A stretch of 64,000 bases of DNA from Clusia tigrina (Eukaryota > Arthropoda > Insecta > Diptera > Clusiidae). Both the position numbers and the translations under genes were made by a program. Location: the NCBI GenBank assembly GCA_920105625.2, contig OV050031.1, forward strand, positions 6,303,501-6,367,500, read 5' to 3'. Each line of letters begins with the position of its first letter. Positions within the stretch are counted from its first letter, which is position 1. Below the pieces are notes generated by a model, which made no database searches, was not told where the DNA came from, and was given only the letters and a program-made list of their open reading frames with translations. Below, piece after piece: positions 49,101 through 59,247 of the stretch.

Positions 49101-52100
49101 AGTCTCAATTATGGATCTTCTGTCAGGCTAATTTCCGACTGGAATTCATGTATCAAGCTGTGGGATATTGCTCATATCTAAGATTTATTCTCTGAAACGC
49201 CTGTCCCTTTTGTGTGCAAATGGTCCGCAGTCTGTGATCAGGTGCAGTGAGGTTGCGTCACTTTCTCCACAGAGTCGATAGATGGCTTGAGGGAGAGATA
49301 GAGGGAGAGATAGTGGTGGAAATTGAGGGAAAGATAGTGGGATATATAGTGTTAGGATAGAGGGGGACATAGCGGTGGAGATTGAGGGAGATATAGTGAT
49401 GGAGATTGAGAGAGAGGTAGAGGGAGATATAGTGGTGGAAATTGAGGGAGATATAGAGGGAGATTTAGTGGTAGAGATTGATGGTGATATATAAGAGATA
49501 TAGTGGTAGTGATTGAGGCAGAGATTAAAGGAGAGATTGAGGGAGATATAGTGGTAGAGACTGAGGGAGCGATAGAGGGTGCTATAGTGCTAAAGATTGA
49601 GGGATTGAGGGAGTGAGGATATATAGAGAGATGTAGTTGTAGAGATTGAGGGAGAGAGAGTATGAAAAAGGGAGATAGAGATAGATGGAGATATAGATAG
49701 ACAGAAAAATATACATAGAGAGAGAGGAAATTTATGACCTTATGCCAAGGAACTGTAACCGCATGTAGAAAGTTAATGAAATTATTCTTATTATATAAGA
49801 AGAGTGTGGGGAACTTTTGGTAGATTTTTCTCACTCACTCTTTCTTTTTTGTTTGTGGCATAAGTGCTGCCATTTAAATTCTAGTTAGTGGTCGCTATAG
49901 GTCAAATATCCAAGCTGTTTGGTTCAGATATATTTTCATATTTTACCATTTTTACTATTAGAAATATTTTCCACCAGATATTTTTATATGAGGTACTTTT
50001 CTTCCAAACCTTGCTAGCCGCCATAACCTGATCTAACTTTCTGCTAAATAGGCCAAATAGTTGTAGTCCTATACTGGAAACCCAGTATGAAAACAAGCAG
50101 ACGGATCTGAAGCATGCATCCTGATCGAAGCGTAGGTTGATAATTATAATTGTTGTAACCACCTCTTCATTATTTATAATTAGTTTATAAGTAAGTGTAT
50201 AATTAGTTTATAAGTAAGTGAGGATAATCATCATCGTTATCATTGGCGGACAACCATTGTTCATCACGAGCTATTAGCTTTCGCTCGTCGTATCTGCTAA
50301 GCGCACACTGACGCCAGTTGGGAATAGTAGGTGAAGCTAATTTTGCTAAATGTGTGAATTGTCAATTTCAATCGAGTTACAGAAAAAATTTCACGAAAAT
50401 CCCAAGTAAATTCATATGACTACATACTGAAAATGACAACAACTGCTTCCGAAACTATCCTCGTTCTCATAATTACAAATAGAACCGTAAATATGTGTCA
50501 TGTACATAGAGTAGATTAAATTGAATCAGGTGTTTATAATTTATTAAACATTTGTAGTGTAAAGAAGACCCAATTATGCCGCCAGTCCATAAAGTAAAAC
50601 AATTAAAATAATTGTCCGATGGTGTCCATTGAATGATTCTTTATACTCCCTGAATAAAAAAGGCTCTATAAACATTTGAACCTCTGATTTTGGAAATACT
50701 CGTAATTTTCCAATATTTGTAAACTCTGAGCTGGGGGAACTCTTTCAATGACCATTTAACAGAAGATACTCAATACAAATTTCGTTTTGAACCTGAAAAT
50801 TGATTTACTTTTAACTGTGGTATAAAAAACCAAGGACTATCAAACAACTCGGCATGAACCACATACATCCTCCCCCTGCGAAAACCCTAACCAATTGTTG
50901 TAAACTGAAGTTCCAAGCAATTACTCGACTCAGTATTAACCATTGTGACGTCTGCCTCTTGTGCACACGTGTCTTGTGACGTCATTCGCCTCCCATAATT
51001 GTATTGATTTCGCAACGCATTTTGCGCCACAATTAAATGAAACAAAGCAAGTGTCTATTTCGATTGACCCACTTTGAAATTGATTTGAATTTTATTAAAT
51101 TTGCTGGAGCCATGGTCGCAGAAATTACAATTGCTCGGCTAAATCTCCACTCACGTTGTTACTCGTACGTTCCATGTCAGTAGATGCGTCCAATTATTAT
51201 CTGATGGATTCCGTAGACCGTAGCCATCGAGGGAGCATTTATAAAATAAAAATAATACAATGTTTTATTTTCACAGCAGATATCTTTACTAGCTATGCCA
51301 TGAGTGGACCTGAACAGGCCACCACAGTGCTGGGAGACTTACTGCCCACCGTTTACGTACAAAAAATGAATTTTATGGGTGTAATGGAACAATGCTTCGA
51401 AGCGGCCTTGTGGCATATCGCAACAGTTTTGTTGTGTCCAAAGCTGCAAGCAGAAGAACAGAAGCCAAACTGTTGAAAATGTTGTGCAGCATGAGTGAGC
51501 AAGGTTGCCAGTATAACGCCAGAATGTGGAAAGCTGAAGTGGGACGACTTTGCCTCAACGCTGCTGAGTTCGATTTTAAGTTTACGAGTAGTTCGGAAAG
51601 TTTTTGTTTAGAATTGGGTGACGCAGGCATTTGGAAATCACACAGAACGCCAGTGCAGGCGATTTTGCCATAGAAGCAGCAAATCGATTAAATGTAAATA
51701 ATTTATTTATACGCTGTGTTTGCATAAGTCAAACAACGACGCTGGCAGTGTAATGCAAGCAGAAAAAAGCAAACAGAAATAAAAAAAAAACCCATTAGAA
51801 AAAGGGCAACTCAACGCCTGACCAGCGCGCGTTCCAACCAAGCGCATTCGCCACTGGGTGCGAATGATATGCAAATGGCACACAATTCCATTCCAATTCG
51901 CTGATCAGCAACAATGGCGACCGCTGGAGCCGTCACATTTGCTGTTGCACCCGCACCGCGCCCTTTCTGGTCCGCACTGCTGCTCATTGTGTGTGTGGTG
52001 GCACTCGTTTCAATCTAAATGCAGATTGCTTTGTGGCGTCTTTGGGAAAAAACTTGTAAAAAAGCACAACACAATTGTCTTCGAATTGCAGCTGCAGATA

Positions 52101-55100
52101 ATTAAACAGCTCATAAATGCCGCAAATTTACAGCTCATTGCTTAACCGCAAATTGAAGCGTTATTGGTAAAAGGGGGCGAACTGTTTGCATTTGCGGTTA
52201 ATTAAGTGCTCTTGCCAGAACAAGCGAAAACCACAAAACACCATCAACATACACAACAATCTTATAGCATACAGGGTGCCAGGATGGAGTCCCAGTCATG
52301 CATTCGGGGGTTAGAATAGTTGGGTCCGACACCGTCAGAGTAAGACAATATCATGTATTCCTTTATACCACAAGCATATGTATAGTATACGTACAGAAAT
52401 GTGTGTGTATAGAATGTAGACTACGCTACACATGTAGAATATTCAGAATATGTAGGAAAATGTCTCTAAATAACACACTAAGAGGGGTGGGAAGATTCAT
52501 AAAATATAGAAGTGGTATATATGGTTGCAAGAATGCTAGTCTCACAGTCGCGAGGTCGCAGGTTCGAATCTCGCCCAGGACATGGCTTCGATAGATATCG
52601 TCAGAGTTATACAAAATCATGTATTCTTTTATACTACGAGCATATGTATAGTATACGCAGAGAAATCTACTTGGAGAATGTATACTACGCTCCACGCTTA
52701 GAATATTTAGAATATGTAGGAAAATATCGATATCGCGGATTCCCGCCCAGGGCATGTCTCGATAGATATCGGCAGGGTTAGACATTTATCATGTATTCCT
52801 TTATACTATCATGTATTCCTTTATACTATCATGTATTCCTTTATACTATCATGCATTCCTATATACTGTCATGTATTCCTTTATACTCTGAGCATATGTA
52901 GAGAAAATGTGCACGAGTACGCGTAGAGAAATGTATGTGTATAATGTAGACTACGCTCCGCACGTAGAATATTAAAAATTTGTAGGTAAATGTCGATATC
53001 ACTTTACGAGGGATTTATAAAATACAAAAGTGGCATATATGGAGGCAAGAATGCTAGTTTCATGGTCGTGGGATCGATAGATATCGGCAGAATTAGACAA
53101 AATCATGTATTCCTTTATACTAAGGGCATATGTATAGTATACGCAGATAAATCTATCTGGAGAATGTATACTACGCTCCACGCTTCGAATATTTAAAATA
53201 TGTAAGAAAATATCGGTGAATATCACATTACGAAGGGATTCATTAAATGTAGAAGTGGGAAATATGGTGGCTAGAATGGTAGTCTCAAAGTCGGTGGGGC
53301 ATGGGTTCGAATCCTGCTCATGGTCAGATCTGGGTTTTTCTAAATAGTTTTCCCCATGAGTTGAAAACCTTCGGTGCTAGGACTCATTCCCCCAAACCCT
53401 TGCAGACATAATTAATTATGGTGGAAGGTATAATAATAATAATAATATAAATTTGCTTCAATGCTGAATTGTTATAAAGAACATGAATGAGCTTGACTCG
53501 TGGAATAATATAATATTTCAAAGGACTATGAAGGACTTAATGAAATTTCATAGTATGACAGAAATTTACAGCAAGAAATGAGCAGGTTGTGATGAGTTTG
53601 ATGCTTGATCAGGGTTCAGACACTATACGAGTGTTGTATCCAGTAGTAGAAAAACACTCGACTTAGCTTTAATGGGCTAGCATGGCACCGCGTGACTCAG
53701 TGGCTAAGTGCTCGGGTTCTGATGGCAGAGGGTATCAGATTCAAGCTCAACCTGAGGTCATTTCAATATAACAGAAATATGACGACATTTGTTTGAATTA
53801 TTCGCCATTTTTTGTTATGAATTGACATTACGAGATAGAGAAGGGCCTAAGAAAATAGGGAGAAAAGAATGAGAGACATTGAAGATCTCTTTAATGAAAC
53901 AAATTTTCCTCATAGAAAATAATTTTCCGAAATCTGAGAAAAGCTCACTTTGTACAGTTCCACTGTGACCACATCTGAATTCATAACAACAACTCTCAGT
54001 GAATTAATTATATTGTAGTTGAACTGTTCAGTGGTGTCACTTATTTGATTGATTTATATTTCTTAAATATTTATATTTATACACACATGGTTCCAATATA
54101 AACTTCATATTCCCGAAAACATGGTTTAATTGCTATAAAACAAATTAAGTCGAAATTACTCTGACAGAAAGTTGTTAACCTTCAGTTATTGCGGCCTATA
54201 TAACAGCATAAGAACAACAACGCAGTTGTTGCATTGATACTACGTAGTTGAATCCTTCGAAGCGTGCCGGGGAACCTTATCAAATTCTAATAATTCTTTA
54301 CGCAATATCAACATGATTTATGATTATATCAGCATGCCACGCAATCAAACACCCATACAAGCAGTTTAGCAGTGGATCGTTAATGCGTTACTTTCCTTAT
54401 CAGCCGTTATCAGCGAAAGTGTCAGCTTGAAGCGTGAAAGGAAAAGTACGCCCTGCTCTACTCACATTTATAATTTGATAATTCTTGTTAATTAATTTTA
54501 TATCACTCCGATTGTCAATACTGATTTTCCGCGCTGGTATCTTCGTTGCGAATTTATTTGCATTTTTCTGTTTTAATTATAAATTCGTCCGGCTTATAAA
54601 TAAAGCATTTTCGCGCCAAAATTGCGCAGTTCAATCTTTTATAATCTCTTTGTTTACAAGTTTGTTCGTCCTGCTCGATTTAATTGCATAAATATGTGCA
54701 GGGGCACGTACAATACTTGCTGTGTAAGGTGACCAAGTGTAACATATAGTGTAGTACAGTGTAACCAACGCTTTATAAAACTAAACAGGCCTACATGTCG
54801 CCTGTCACACAATAAGGCGACACCATAAAAATAGGCGTCTCCACAGTTGGCAACTACGTTCCAAAATGTAACTGAGAGAAAATCAGTGCCTGCTTTTAGG
54901 GGCTGCCATTAGATACGCACGAGTGCTTTGTTTTATTTTACAGGTTGATGAGAGCATGTTTCAAAAGGTTCTCTCTCCCTCAATCTGTATTTTTGTCATT
55001 GGCCACCATCATTTCAGAATTGAGTATCATTTGATTTAAACCACTCTCCATACCTTCAACCGCAAATAATCCGTTTTTGACGGTAAACTTAAACCATCCA

Positions 55101-58100
55101 GAAAGGATTGGGAAAAGGGTACGATCGCTTGTAGGAATGGATGAATTTCTATACCGTCAGCTCCAAACTAGCAACCAGAATAGGGGATGGAGTGCATTCA
55201 TACTCTGGAACTAAACTTATATTTTCTTCTATCTGATGACTCAAGCGTATGTCAAGCCAAATTGCTGAGAATCGAAGAAGCTCAAATCTGTGAACAGCAG
55301 CACGTAATTTCCCAACGCGGGATTTTGAAATCTAGCTATAGAGGGCGAACAATAAGCTTAGTATCACTTCTAAGCCCATAATTGGAGTTCAGCTTTTAAT
55401 TAATTGAAAGAAGAATGGACGCTTTGTACCATTTGGATGCCGGGCCATAGAAATTGCTGATAAAGTGACATAATCCAGTATTCTCAACTATTAGCAAAGC
55501 AAATTTTCACAAAAATATGTACAAGCAATACAGCAAAGTAGCTACGGTCTAAATACGACAAGCTTTCAAAGGATATTACAAATCATGTGGTGATAACTTC
55601 CTAATAGAGCCATATACTTGGTGTTACCATCTTTGCCTTATATTGAAACTGCCGCAAAGAGAAAGAAACAGTTCTCCTCTTCTACCAGTGTTAATCAGAC
55701 CTTGAAGATCCACTCCACGGTAATTGAATTGAATTTATTTAATGACTGGAACGTTTTCAGCCGACATTAAAAGTCTTCTGCGGTGACATGAGAAGTCTGC
55801 TACAATTCTCGTAATGCCACTATCAGTGTGGATAGCCTATGCCCCCCTCAAGAATAGCCCTTCCACTTTAACATAAACTTTGTCATTTGAATTTTTTATA
55901 TTCAAACTTTCGAGGTCCTTTACATTGCGGCTGCTTTAAATTGCGAGCATACTCATTTCAATAAATCAGCTTTTGCGATTACTGCAATTAACGTTTTTCT
56001 CCGTCAAACAAAACCGCAAAAGCCCTTTTCGCGAACAAAAATGTTGGCAAGGTAAATGATAAAGCTGTGGTGGCCAGCATACCCGCCAGTAAAGCCTGTA
56101 CTTTCTTTACCATGTCCTTTGGTAGACGCACAATTGTCCGGCCACATCCATACAAAGAGAAAACTTAATTTACAAAATTAAACGATGAAAATGCAAAGTG
56201 AAATATGAAATTCTGATTGCCTAAAAATGTATAGAGACCTTTTTTTCACAAATTTTGAATTGTTGCTCAAGAAAAAGGACGTGGATAATTGGTGCTGCTT
56301 AATTATATGACTCAGCTGTTACGCAGTTGTCAAAAATGAGACAATTATGTTTTATATCATTCATATAAGATTCACTTTAATTATCCGCCCAACGATTGAG
56401 TCAACTAGAACCTCCTTGAATCACTGCGCCACTCAACTCATTAGTTTAGTGATGGAAGAGCTCTGCCAAGCTTGGCCTCTTAATAAGTGCGCTTGGAAGT
56501 ATTTGTGTGACACTCATTGTTTTGATATACACCAATGCAGCCAGTGAGATGATGATGAGATAATATTGTAAAGTATGGCGACGTTCAGTTTTGATAACAG
56601 TTGATATGATTTCTTCAGCGGACATAATTCAGTGCCACTTTAATATGTCACTCCATTTGACGTGATGCATTGCACGAACTCATAATGCAGAATGATATAT
56701 TCCCACTAATTCTTGAGTTGAGTCACAATAATTATTTATAGACATTTAACAATGTGTCCTTATATTGTACCATCTACAACAAACTCACTAGTTCCATGCC
56801 CTTGTTACTCAACTTCTCAATCAATACGTAATGGAGTCAATTTCTCTCTCAAAGTCTGAGTGAGCATTGCTAGATAATTGAGAAGATCAATCTTCTCCCT
56901 GATATTCTGAGAATGAAACAGAGTACCATTCACAACAGACCCACTAGTTTCATATCCTTGTCATTAACTCCTCAATGAATACGTAAGGCACTGAATTTCT
57001 CTTCTGGTTTCACGGTCGTAGCTCGCTTTGCTTGAGATCACACATACTAACAAATACATTCACCAACCCTTTCAATGATATTCCGAGAAAGAAACATAGT
57101 ACCATTCTCAATAGACCCACTGGTTTCATGTCCTTGTCATTAACTCCTCAATGAATACGTAAAGCATTCAATTTCTCCTCTGCTCTCAGGGTCTGAGTCG
57201 CTTTACACAATGCTTGAGAAGATCGCACATACTATCAAATGCCTTCACCAATCCTCTCACTGACATTCTCAGAATGAAACAGACTACTCTCTCTTAATTC
57301 CTTGGATATACTCGTACTTAATGTAAATCTCTTTTATCTCTTTGCAGGCGAATTCGGCCGCTACCAAGCCGTGCAGTTCTTCCTGCAGGTGCTCTCCGCT
57401 CTGACGGCGGGTCTGCACATGCTGTCACTGGTCACAGTCTCCGCTGTTCCCGAACACCGTTGCTTTATCGAGGGCTACGACAACAGCACCATGTCGGTTG
57501 CGCCTTGGAGCTCCCCCGCAATATTGGCCGCCATTCCTCTGAAGGAGAATGGAGACTTGGACTCGTGTCACATGTACGACGCCCACAATGCGACGGTACC
57601 GTGCACGGCCTACGTGTACGATTCGACATATTATCCCACCTCGCGCACCATCGATTGGAACTTTGTGTGCGATCGTCGCTGGATGGGTTCCATTGTGCAA
57701 ACCGTGTTCATGTTGGGAGTGTTCACTGGCGCCGTGACTTTGGGCGGTTTGGCGGATAAGATCGGTCGCAAGACGGTATTTTGCTGGTCCGCATTGTTGC
57801 AACTCATCATAGGCGTGGCTGTGGCCTTCATACCCGAATATTTTTCGTTCATGGTGGCCAGATACTTTTTGGGAATCTTCGGTTCGGCAGGCGCGTACAT
57901 ATGCGGATTTGTGCTGACCATGGAGTTGGTGGGGGCCAGCAAACGTACACCCTGCGGCATCACTTTCCAGGTGAGTGGTTGAAGTGAAGTCACTTTTGAC
58001 TCGGCTTTTATAATGGCATCTTGATTCCTTTACAGGCTGTCTTTGCTGGTGGCATTATGCTTGTGGCTGGTTGGGGCGCTCTGATTAAAGATCGCCAAAT

Positions 58101-59025
58101 CCTTCAAGTCGTCTACGGTCTGCACGGTGTGCTGTTCCTGGCACATTGGTGGCTGCTGGATGAGTCGCCCCGTTGGCTGTGGATGCAAGGACGTGGTGAG
58201 GAGGCCATCGACATAGTGGCGAAGGGTCTGCGCATCAACGGTTCGGGAGTGCCCATCGACAAAGACTACTTTGTGCAGAAGGCCAAACTGCAGAATGCTT
58301 TGGACGACAAGCCAGCTGCCGGCTTAAGCGACCTGTTCAAAACTCCAAATCTGCGCATGAAGACGCTGAACGTGTGTCTGTGCTGGTTCGCCAACTCGCT
58401 GGTCTACTACGGTCTGTCGCTGAGTGCAGGAAAGTTGTACGGCAACCCATTCCTGATTCTATTCATCATGGGTCTGGTCGAGTTCCCTAGTTACATAACC
58501 ATTGCATTCGTGCTGGACCGCCTGGGCCGACGTCCGATCACAAGTACTCTGATGATAGCCGGCGGACTGTGCTGCATTGTGGCGGCGTATATAGCGCAAG
58601 GCAGCACCACCTCCACGGCGATTGTAATGATGGGCAAACTCTTCATAGCCGGCTCCTTTGCCGTCATATACAATTATTCGGCCGAACTGTTCCCCACTGT
58701 GGTGCGTAACTCGGCCATGGGTTTGGGCTCCATGTGCGCTCGTCTCTCGGGTGCTCTGACGCCTTTAATCACGCTGCTCGACTCATTCGATCCGAAAATT
58801 CCCGCTGTGGTGTTTGGTGTGATATCGCTCATATCCGGCATCTGGGTGATGTTCCTGCCGGAGACAATGAATCAGCCCATGCCCGAGTCGATTGAGGATG
58901 GCGAGAACTTCGGCAAAGGTGATACGTGGTTCAGCCAGTGCGCCGGCAGGAAGCACCGACACAGCAGCATCTATCCGGATGATCCCGAGCAGATGGTGCC
59001 GCTGAAAACTATACAGAACAAATGA
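35205..59025 (+). CDS. SLC22-family organic cation transporter-like protein (whole gene)
   Basis: Joined exons 35205-35247, 57348-57970 and 58036-59025 give 551 residues. It is a 12-pass major facilitator, expected in the plasma membrane and moving organic ions or zwitterions; the substrate cannot be read from sequence. Visible hallmarks are a large first extracellular loop with NST (60-62) and NAT (95-97) glycosylation sites and paired Cys, then DWNFVCDRRW (117-126). The MFS signature GGLADKIGRK follows (147-156), with DESPRWLWMQGR after TM6 (264-275), the second-half signature DRLGRR (383-388), and ELFPTVVRNSAMG near TM11. The acidic C-terminus ends DPEQMVPLKTIQNK. It recalls the Drosophila Orct/CG6126 group (from memory, not searched). 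The ATG has a good fly context (CCAAAAATGG). Confidence 0.95.
35779..35805. repeat. (CA)n microsatellite
   Basis: About 13 CA units. Confidence 0.95.
36190..37335 (+). mobile_element. LINE RNase H to 3' end, family B copy 3 (most complete)
   Basis: The order of LINE ORF2 segments is preserved: a pre-RNase H segment (RISIPYRDEWKDGIPP), HIHTDGG (catalytic strand 1) and FRIPDHCSVFQADVAAIEAA. ILSDSPAAL follows, then VPDHRDIPGNCKADELARKG, the linker (RWSEFSGCKIARQTWPEINL) and the Cys/His tail (CTDGCKEESIAHLLWTCPAL), ending at about 37335. Frameshifts and stops between these segments show it is dead. A SINE on the opposite strand abuts its 3' end. Confidence 0.88.
37336..37510 (-). mobile_element. 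tRNA-derived SINE, near full length
   Basis: Minus-strand reading: GGCCAGCCTCCGTGGTCTAG (head with A box TGGTCTAGTGGTTAGCAGG), B box GGGTTCCAATCC, then the body and a TAATTAATTATG 3' end. It is the best-preserved head in the window. It lies directly after the LINE family B 3' end. Confidence 0.85.
37511..38396. other. Intronic stretch without feature
   Basis: No recognisable element. Confidence 0.4.
38397..38975 (-). mobile_element. LINE 3' fragment, family A copy 2
   Basis: Minus-strand copy of the sequence at 840-1360. The Cys/His tail MNKLGISSDAICRFCGESDE is intact (38702 downwards), followed by a 3' UTR with AATAGATCTTTCAGGTCG and an ending TAAATAAATCTATCTAATC. Upstream the frame is broken. 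Confidence 0.88.
38976..40410. other. Intronic stretch apart from the SINE
   Basis: A poly-T run near 39279 and a short (AT)n at about 40096-40122 are the only notable features outside the SINE at 39479-39683. Confidence 0.4.
39479..39683 (-). mobile_element. tRNA-derived SINE, full length with (TAA)n tail
   Basis: Minus strand: head GCCGCCCTCTTTGGATTAGT, B box region AGGCTCAAATCC, body, and an (AAT/TAA)n tail at the plus-strand left end. Flanks CTCTGAGTGGTG and ATCTGAGTAGCG look like a decayed target-site duplication. Confidence 0.85.
40411..40566. repeat. Tandem repeat, about 40-bp unit, 4 copies
   Basis: Units start (T)GCGTAGATAATCCATTAAT and contain GGATATAATGACCTT, with starts near 40411, 40450, 40488 and 40530. 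Confidence 0.85.
40567..42085. other. Intronic stretch
   Basis: A 149-codon open frame at 41113-41562 has no recognised domain or splice context, and I do not call it a gene. Confidence 0.35.
42086..42605. repeat. Tandem repeat, 125-141-bp unit, about 4 copies
   Basis: Units begin GTTACGAGGTGAATCGGGTA (starts near 42087, 42228, 42352 and 42491). Each contains AGTGAGTATCGGAA, TTGGTACTTTTGA, GGAGTAAACTACACCCAGAA and ATATGTTTCGTC. The 138-codon minus-strand frame here is repeat-derived. Confidence 0.9.
42606..45205. other. Intronic stretch with small tandem repeats
   Basis: Contains three 22-24-bp copies of GAGTAGATATCC (43317-43380), four copies of CAAGGGTA (43521-43545) and a short AAT run near 43785-43807. 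Two diverged copies of an approximately 85-bp unit (CTTCATTGTAGC...GTGGGAAGC) lie at 44945-45075. No gene seen. Confidence 0.5.
45206..45372. repeat. Tandem duplication, about 85-bp unit, 2 copies
   Basis: Both copies contain TAATATCG, TATACATAACTCTA or its variant, AATAGTGCTCTTC and AAGCAATTATTTG. Confidence 0.85.
45373..47135. other. Intronic stretch
   Basis: Open frames of 99 (46041) and 115 codons (46626, minus strand) show no recognised domain. No element identified. Confidence 0.35.
47140..47485. repeat. Diverged tandem repeat, about 125-bp unit, 3 copies
   Basis: The motifs AGGAACATATT...GAAAGCATGTGGT and TTGTTCTGGAA..ATTTTAATC recur near 47145, 47268 and 47396. Confidence 0.75.
47486..48875. 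other. Intronic stretch
   Basis: No feature recognised. Confidence 0.4.
48878..49725. repeat. GA-rich minisatellite interrupted by a LINE fragment
   Basis: Irregular units such as GAGGGAGATATAGTGGTGGA and GAGAGATAG fill 48878-49015 and 49287-49725. The LINE family A fragment lies between. The 160-codon minus-strand frame (Ser/Pro/Leu-rich) is an artefact of the repeat. Confidence 0.92.
49018..49286 (-). mobile_element. LINE 3' fragment, family A copy 3
   Basis: Minus strand carries the last part of the Cys/His tail (CRLCGESDATSLHLITDCG, partly broken) and the 3' UTR (AATAGATCTTTCAAAGTC), ending TAAATAAATCTAATC. It is only about 270 bp long and flanked on both sides by GA repeat. Confidence 0.85.
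49726..52305. other. Intronic stretch
   Basis: No element identified. 51156-51680 has two overlapping open frames (106 and 93 codons) of moderately coding-like composition, described in findings. Confidence 0.35.
52310..53260 (+). repeat. Tandem array of SINE-like units, about 175-315 bp each
   Basis: Four units share CATGTATTCCTTTATAC, AGCATATGTATAGTATACG, AATGTAGACTACGCTCCAC, GAATATGTAGGAAAATGTC, AAATATAGAAGTGGTATATA and CAAGAATGCTAGTCTCA. A tRNA-B-box-like AGGTTCGAATCTCGCCCAGG and CGATAGATATCG complete the unit. CGATAGATATCG lies at about 52579, 52759 and 53073; the first unit has a variant near 52325. Within one unit a 20-bp sub-repeat (TATCATGTATTCCTTTATAC) is amplified five times (52788-52885). 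Confidence 0.85.
53262..53452 (+). mobile_element. tRNA-derived SINE with (ATA)n tail
   Basis: B box GGGTTCGAATCC at about 53303, the body (TTCTAAATAGTTTTCCCCAT, CATTCCCCCAAACCCTTGCA), GACATAATTAATTATGGTGG and an (ATA)n tail. The head is fused to the tandem array before it, suggesting the array units began as copies of this SINE. Confidence 0.85.
53453..55115. other. Intronic stretch with a possible second tRNA-like SINE
   Basis: 53685-53765 reads GGCACCGCGTGACTCAGTGG, CTAAGTGCTCGGGTTCTGAT and AGATTCAAGCTC, which resembles A and B boxes of a different tRNA-derived repeat. Only one copy is seen, so confidence is low. The rest is featureless. Confidence 0.35.
55118..55470 (+). mobile_element. 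Decayed LINE RNase H fragment
   Basis: Across shifted frames it reads NFYTVSSKLATRIGDGVHSY (decayed YTDGSK start), LSDDSSVCQAKLLRIEEAQI (SVFQAE helix) and TLCTIWMPGHRNC (WVPGHxN motif). This is the correct order for an RNase H domain, with several frameshifts and stops. Confidence 0.7.
55471..56765. other. Intronic stretch
   Basis: No feature recognised. Confidence 0.4.
56768..57290. repeat. Tandem repeat, 160-175-bp unit, 3 copies, ending at the exon 2 acceptor
   Basis: Shared blocks: GACCCACTAGTTTCATATCC, TTGTCATTAACTCCTCAATG, AATACGTAA, AATTTCTC, CTTGAGAAGATC and ATATTCCGAGAAAGAAACA. Block starts lie near 56777, 56938 and 57113. The first copy is the most diverged. The array stops about 55 bp before the splice acceptor. 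Confidence 0.85.
57348..57970 (+). CDS. SLC22 gene exon 2
   Basis: Encodes residues 15-222: TM1, the large extracellular loop, TM2 to about TM5 and the first MFS signature. The acceptor is CTTTGCAG|GCGAATTC and the donor is TTCCAG|GTGAGTGG (phase 0). GC-rich third positions contrast sharply with the surrounding AT-rich DNA, as expected of a highly expressed or constrained fly gene. Confidence 0.96.
58036..59025 (+). CDS. SLC22 gene exon 3 (terminal)
   Basis: Follows a 65-nt intron (acceptor CTTTACAG|GCTGTC). Encodes residues 223-551 from AVFAGGIMLVAGWGALI to the stop TGA, including TM6, the intracellular loop with DESPRW, TM7-TM12 and the hydrophilic C-terminal tail. There is no in-frame break. 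Confidence 0.96.
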   Translation, partial: AVFAGGIMLVAGWGALIKDRQILQVVYGLHGVLFLAHWWLLDESPRWLWMQGRGEEAIDIVAKGLRINGSGVPIDKDYFVQKAKLQNALDDKPAAGLSDLFKTPNLRMKTLNVCLCWFANSLVYYGLSLSAGKLYGNPFLILFIMGLVEFPSYITIAFVLDRLGRRPITSTLMIAGGLCCIVAAYIAQGSTTSTAIVMMGKLFIAGSFAVIYNYSAELFPTVVRNSAMGLGSMCARLSGALTPLITLLDSFDPKIPAVVFGVISLISGIWVMFLPETMNQPMPESIEDGENFGKGDTWFSQCAGRKHRHSSIYPDDPEQMVPLKTIQNK

Positions 59026-59241
59026 AAGAAGAACCTTAACGTAGTGATATAATCCAAAGCACATTTTCATATGATCCTGTTATGTCCTTTAAAACACAAA
59101 CGAGCCCGTTTTGTTAAATACGAATTGTTGTAATTTTAGAGAGATTTGAGAGTTGAGGTGGAAACCTTTCTCCAAGATCGCTGCATGCATTCCACTTGAA
59201 CGGCGCGAATACTAAACTAAGTTAAATCATTTCTTGTTTTA

Positions 59242-59247
59242 AATAAA
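59242..59247 (+). terminator. Poly(A) signal of the SLC22 gene
   Basis: AATAAA 217 bp after the stop codon, followed by A/T-rich sequence. It is the first canonical hexamer downstream. Confidence 0.65.

Larger units (their letters stand above)
35248..57347 (+). other. 22.1-kb intron 1 of the SLC22 gene
   Basis: Begins GTGAGT and ends TTTTATCTCTTTGCAG. It contains LINE, SINE and minisatellite insertions listed separately, and no convincing nested gene. A coding-like patch is noted at 51.2-51.7 kb. Confidence 0.85.

Noticed and set aside
49352..49834. 160-codon Ser/Pro/Leu-rich frame on the minus strand
   Set aside because: Generated by the GA-rich minisatellite.
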